DNA of 40,864 nucleotides from Porphyra umbilicalis (taxonomy: Eukaryota > Rhodophyta > Bangiophyceae > Bangiales > Bangiaceae). This document shows positions 40,630 through 40,864 of this stretch, one piece after another (position 1 is the stretch's first letter; every line of letters begins with the position of its first letter). The DNA is taken from the NCBI GenBank assembly GCA_002049455.2, contig KV919246.1, positions 1 through 40,864 on the forward strand, in the 5' to 3' direction. The notes under the pieces are model-generated. The model worked only from the letters and a program-made list of their open reading frames with translations, was not told the origin of the DNA and ran no database searches. The position numbers and the translations under genes were made by a program.

Positions 40630-40864
40630 CTTGAGCAACCACATCACCAGCACCACCAGCACCTGCACGTGCATCAACGCGTGCATCTCCAAGCCCGCGT
40701 ACCGCCGCTGCACCACCAGCACCATCGTCGCGCCCAGCTTGAGCAAACACAACATCGGCACCAAGACCACTAGCGCGTGCATCAATGCGTGCACCTCCAA
40801 GTCCGCGTACCCGCCGCTGCACAACCACCACCATTGTCGCGCCCATCTCGAGCAGCCACACCAA
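38709..40864. repeat. 108-bp tandem array (about 20 units)
   Basis: Unit starts marked by catcttgagc or variants fall at 38709, 38826 and 38901, then every 108 bp from 39009 to 40521, then 40627, 40735 and 40844. The two innermost units are 117 and 75 bp, both multiples of three. The units near the window edge are 106 and 109 bp and so break frame. From about 39441 units alternate between two types, giving a 216-bp higher-order period. The array runs past the window edge. Because 108 is a multiple of three, frames on both strands stay open: Gly/Asp-rich and hydrophobic on minus, Ser/Thr-rich and His-rich on plus. The Gly/Asp-rich one is continuous with the JmjC gene. Confidence 0.92.

Noticed and set aside
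38910..40773. Hydrophobic minus frame and Ser/Thr-rich or His-rich plus frames in the 108-bp array, as membrane or metal-binding repeat proteins
   Set aside because: All arise because the unit length is a multiple of three and lacks stops. Only the Gly/Asp-rich frame continues into a conserved domain, so the others are not claimed.
38709..40864. CRISPR-like array
   Set aside because: Units are contiguous 108-bp copies without unique spacers, in a eukaryotic context; this is a tandem satellite or coding repeat.

Overview
The window is nuclear DNA from a eukaryote. It carries two MCM-family helicase genes (MCM9 and MCM5), an ARL2 small GTPase, the ribosome-biogenesis protein NOL10/Enp2, a MAG/AlkA-type DNA glycosylase and a JmjN-JmjC-C5HC2 chromatin protein. 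The conserved genes are very GC-rich, run for 1.8-3 kb without a visible intron and are padded with Ala/Gly/Pro homopeptides. An intron-poor, GC-rich alga fits best, for example a bangiophyte red alga, but this is inference: no organelle, rRNA or telomere sequence is present to prove it.

Layout. 0.4-7.5 kb is a compact housekeeping block: MCM9 (-), ARL2 (+) and NOL10 (-). The last two converge with only 87 bp between their stops. 7.8-8.1 kb holds a 236-bp MITE-like element. 9.4-9.9 kb holds a small possible zinc-finger gene. 11.3-15.6 kb is a strange low-complexity domain: a C-rich arm and a G-rich arm in opposite orientation, bounded by a 42-bp inverted repeat. 15.6-19.2 kb is repeat-rich and ends in an extreme GC stretch. 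MCM5 (-, 19.3-22.0 kb) and the glycosylase (-, 23.3-25.1 kb) follow. 25-33 kb is accessory DNA: a fold-back MITE, a second degraded arm of that family, a six-copy 20-bp array ahead of a TATA-like box and a small ORF, an acidic-codon microsatellite and a tRNA-like SINE head. 33.2-36.2 kb encodes a CACTA/Plavaka-like (CMC superfamily) transposase broken by a single in-frame TAA. Convergent with it, 36.5-40.6 kb encodes a JmjC dioxygenase preceded by about twenty copies of a 108-bp repeat that reads as a 36-residue repeat.

Two themes stand out. First, ARL2, NOL10 and MCM5 each have a conserved reading frame that jumps frame exactly at a long G or C homopolymer. Sequencing error is the first explanation, but it decides how these genes should be annotated. 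Second, the transposase and the JmjC gene are neighbours with only about 250 bp between their 3' ends. Both look clearly less GC-rich than the housekeeping genes. They may form one mobile unit carrying its own chromatin-demethylase-like passenger, with a repeat-built N-terminus. No bounding terminal inverted repeats were found, so this remains a hypothesis.
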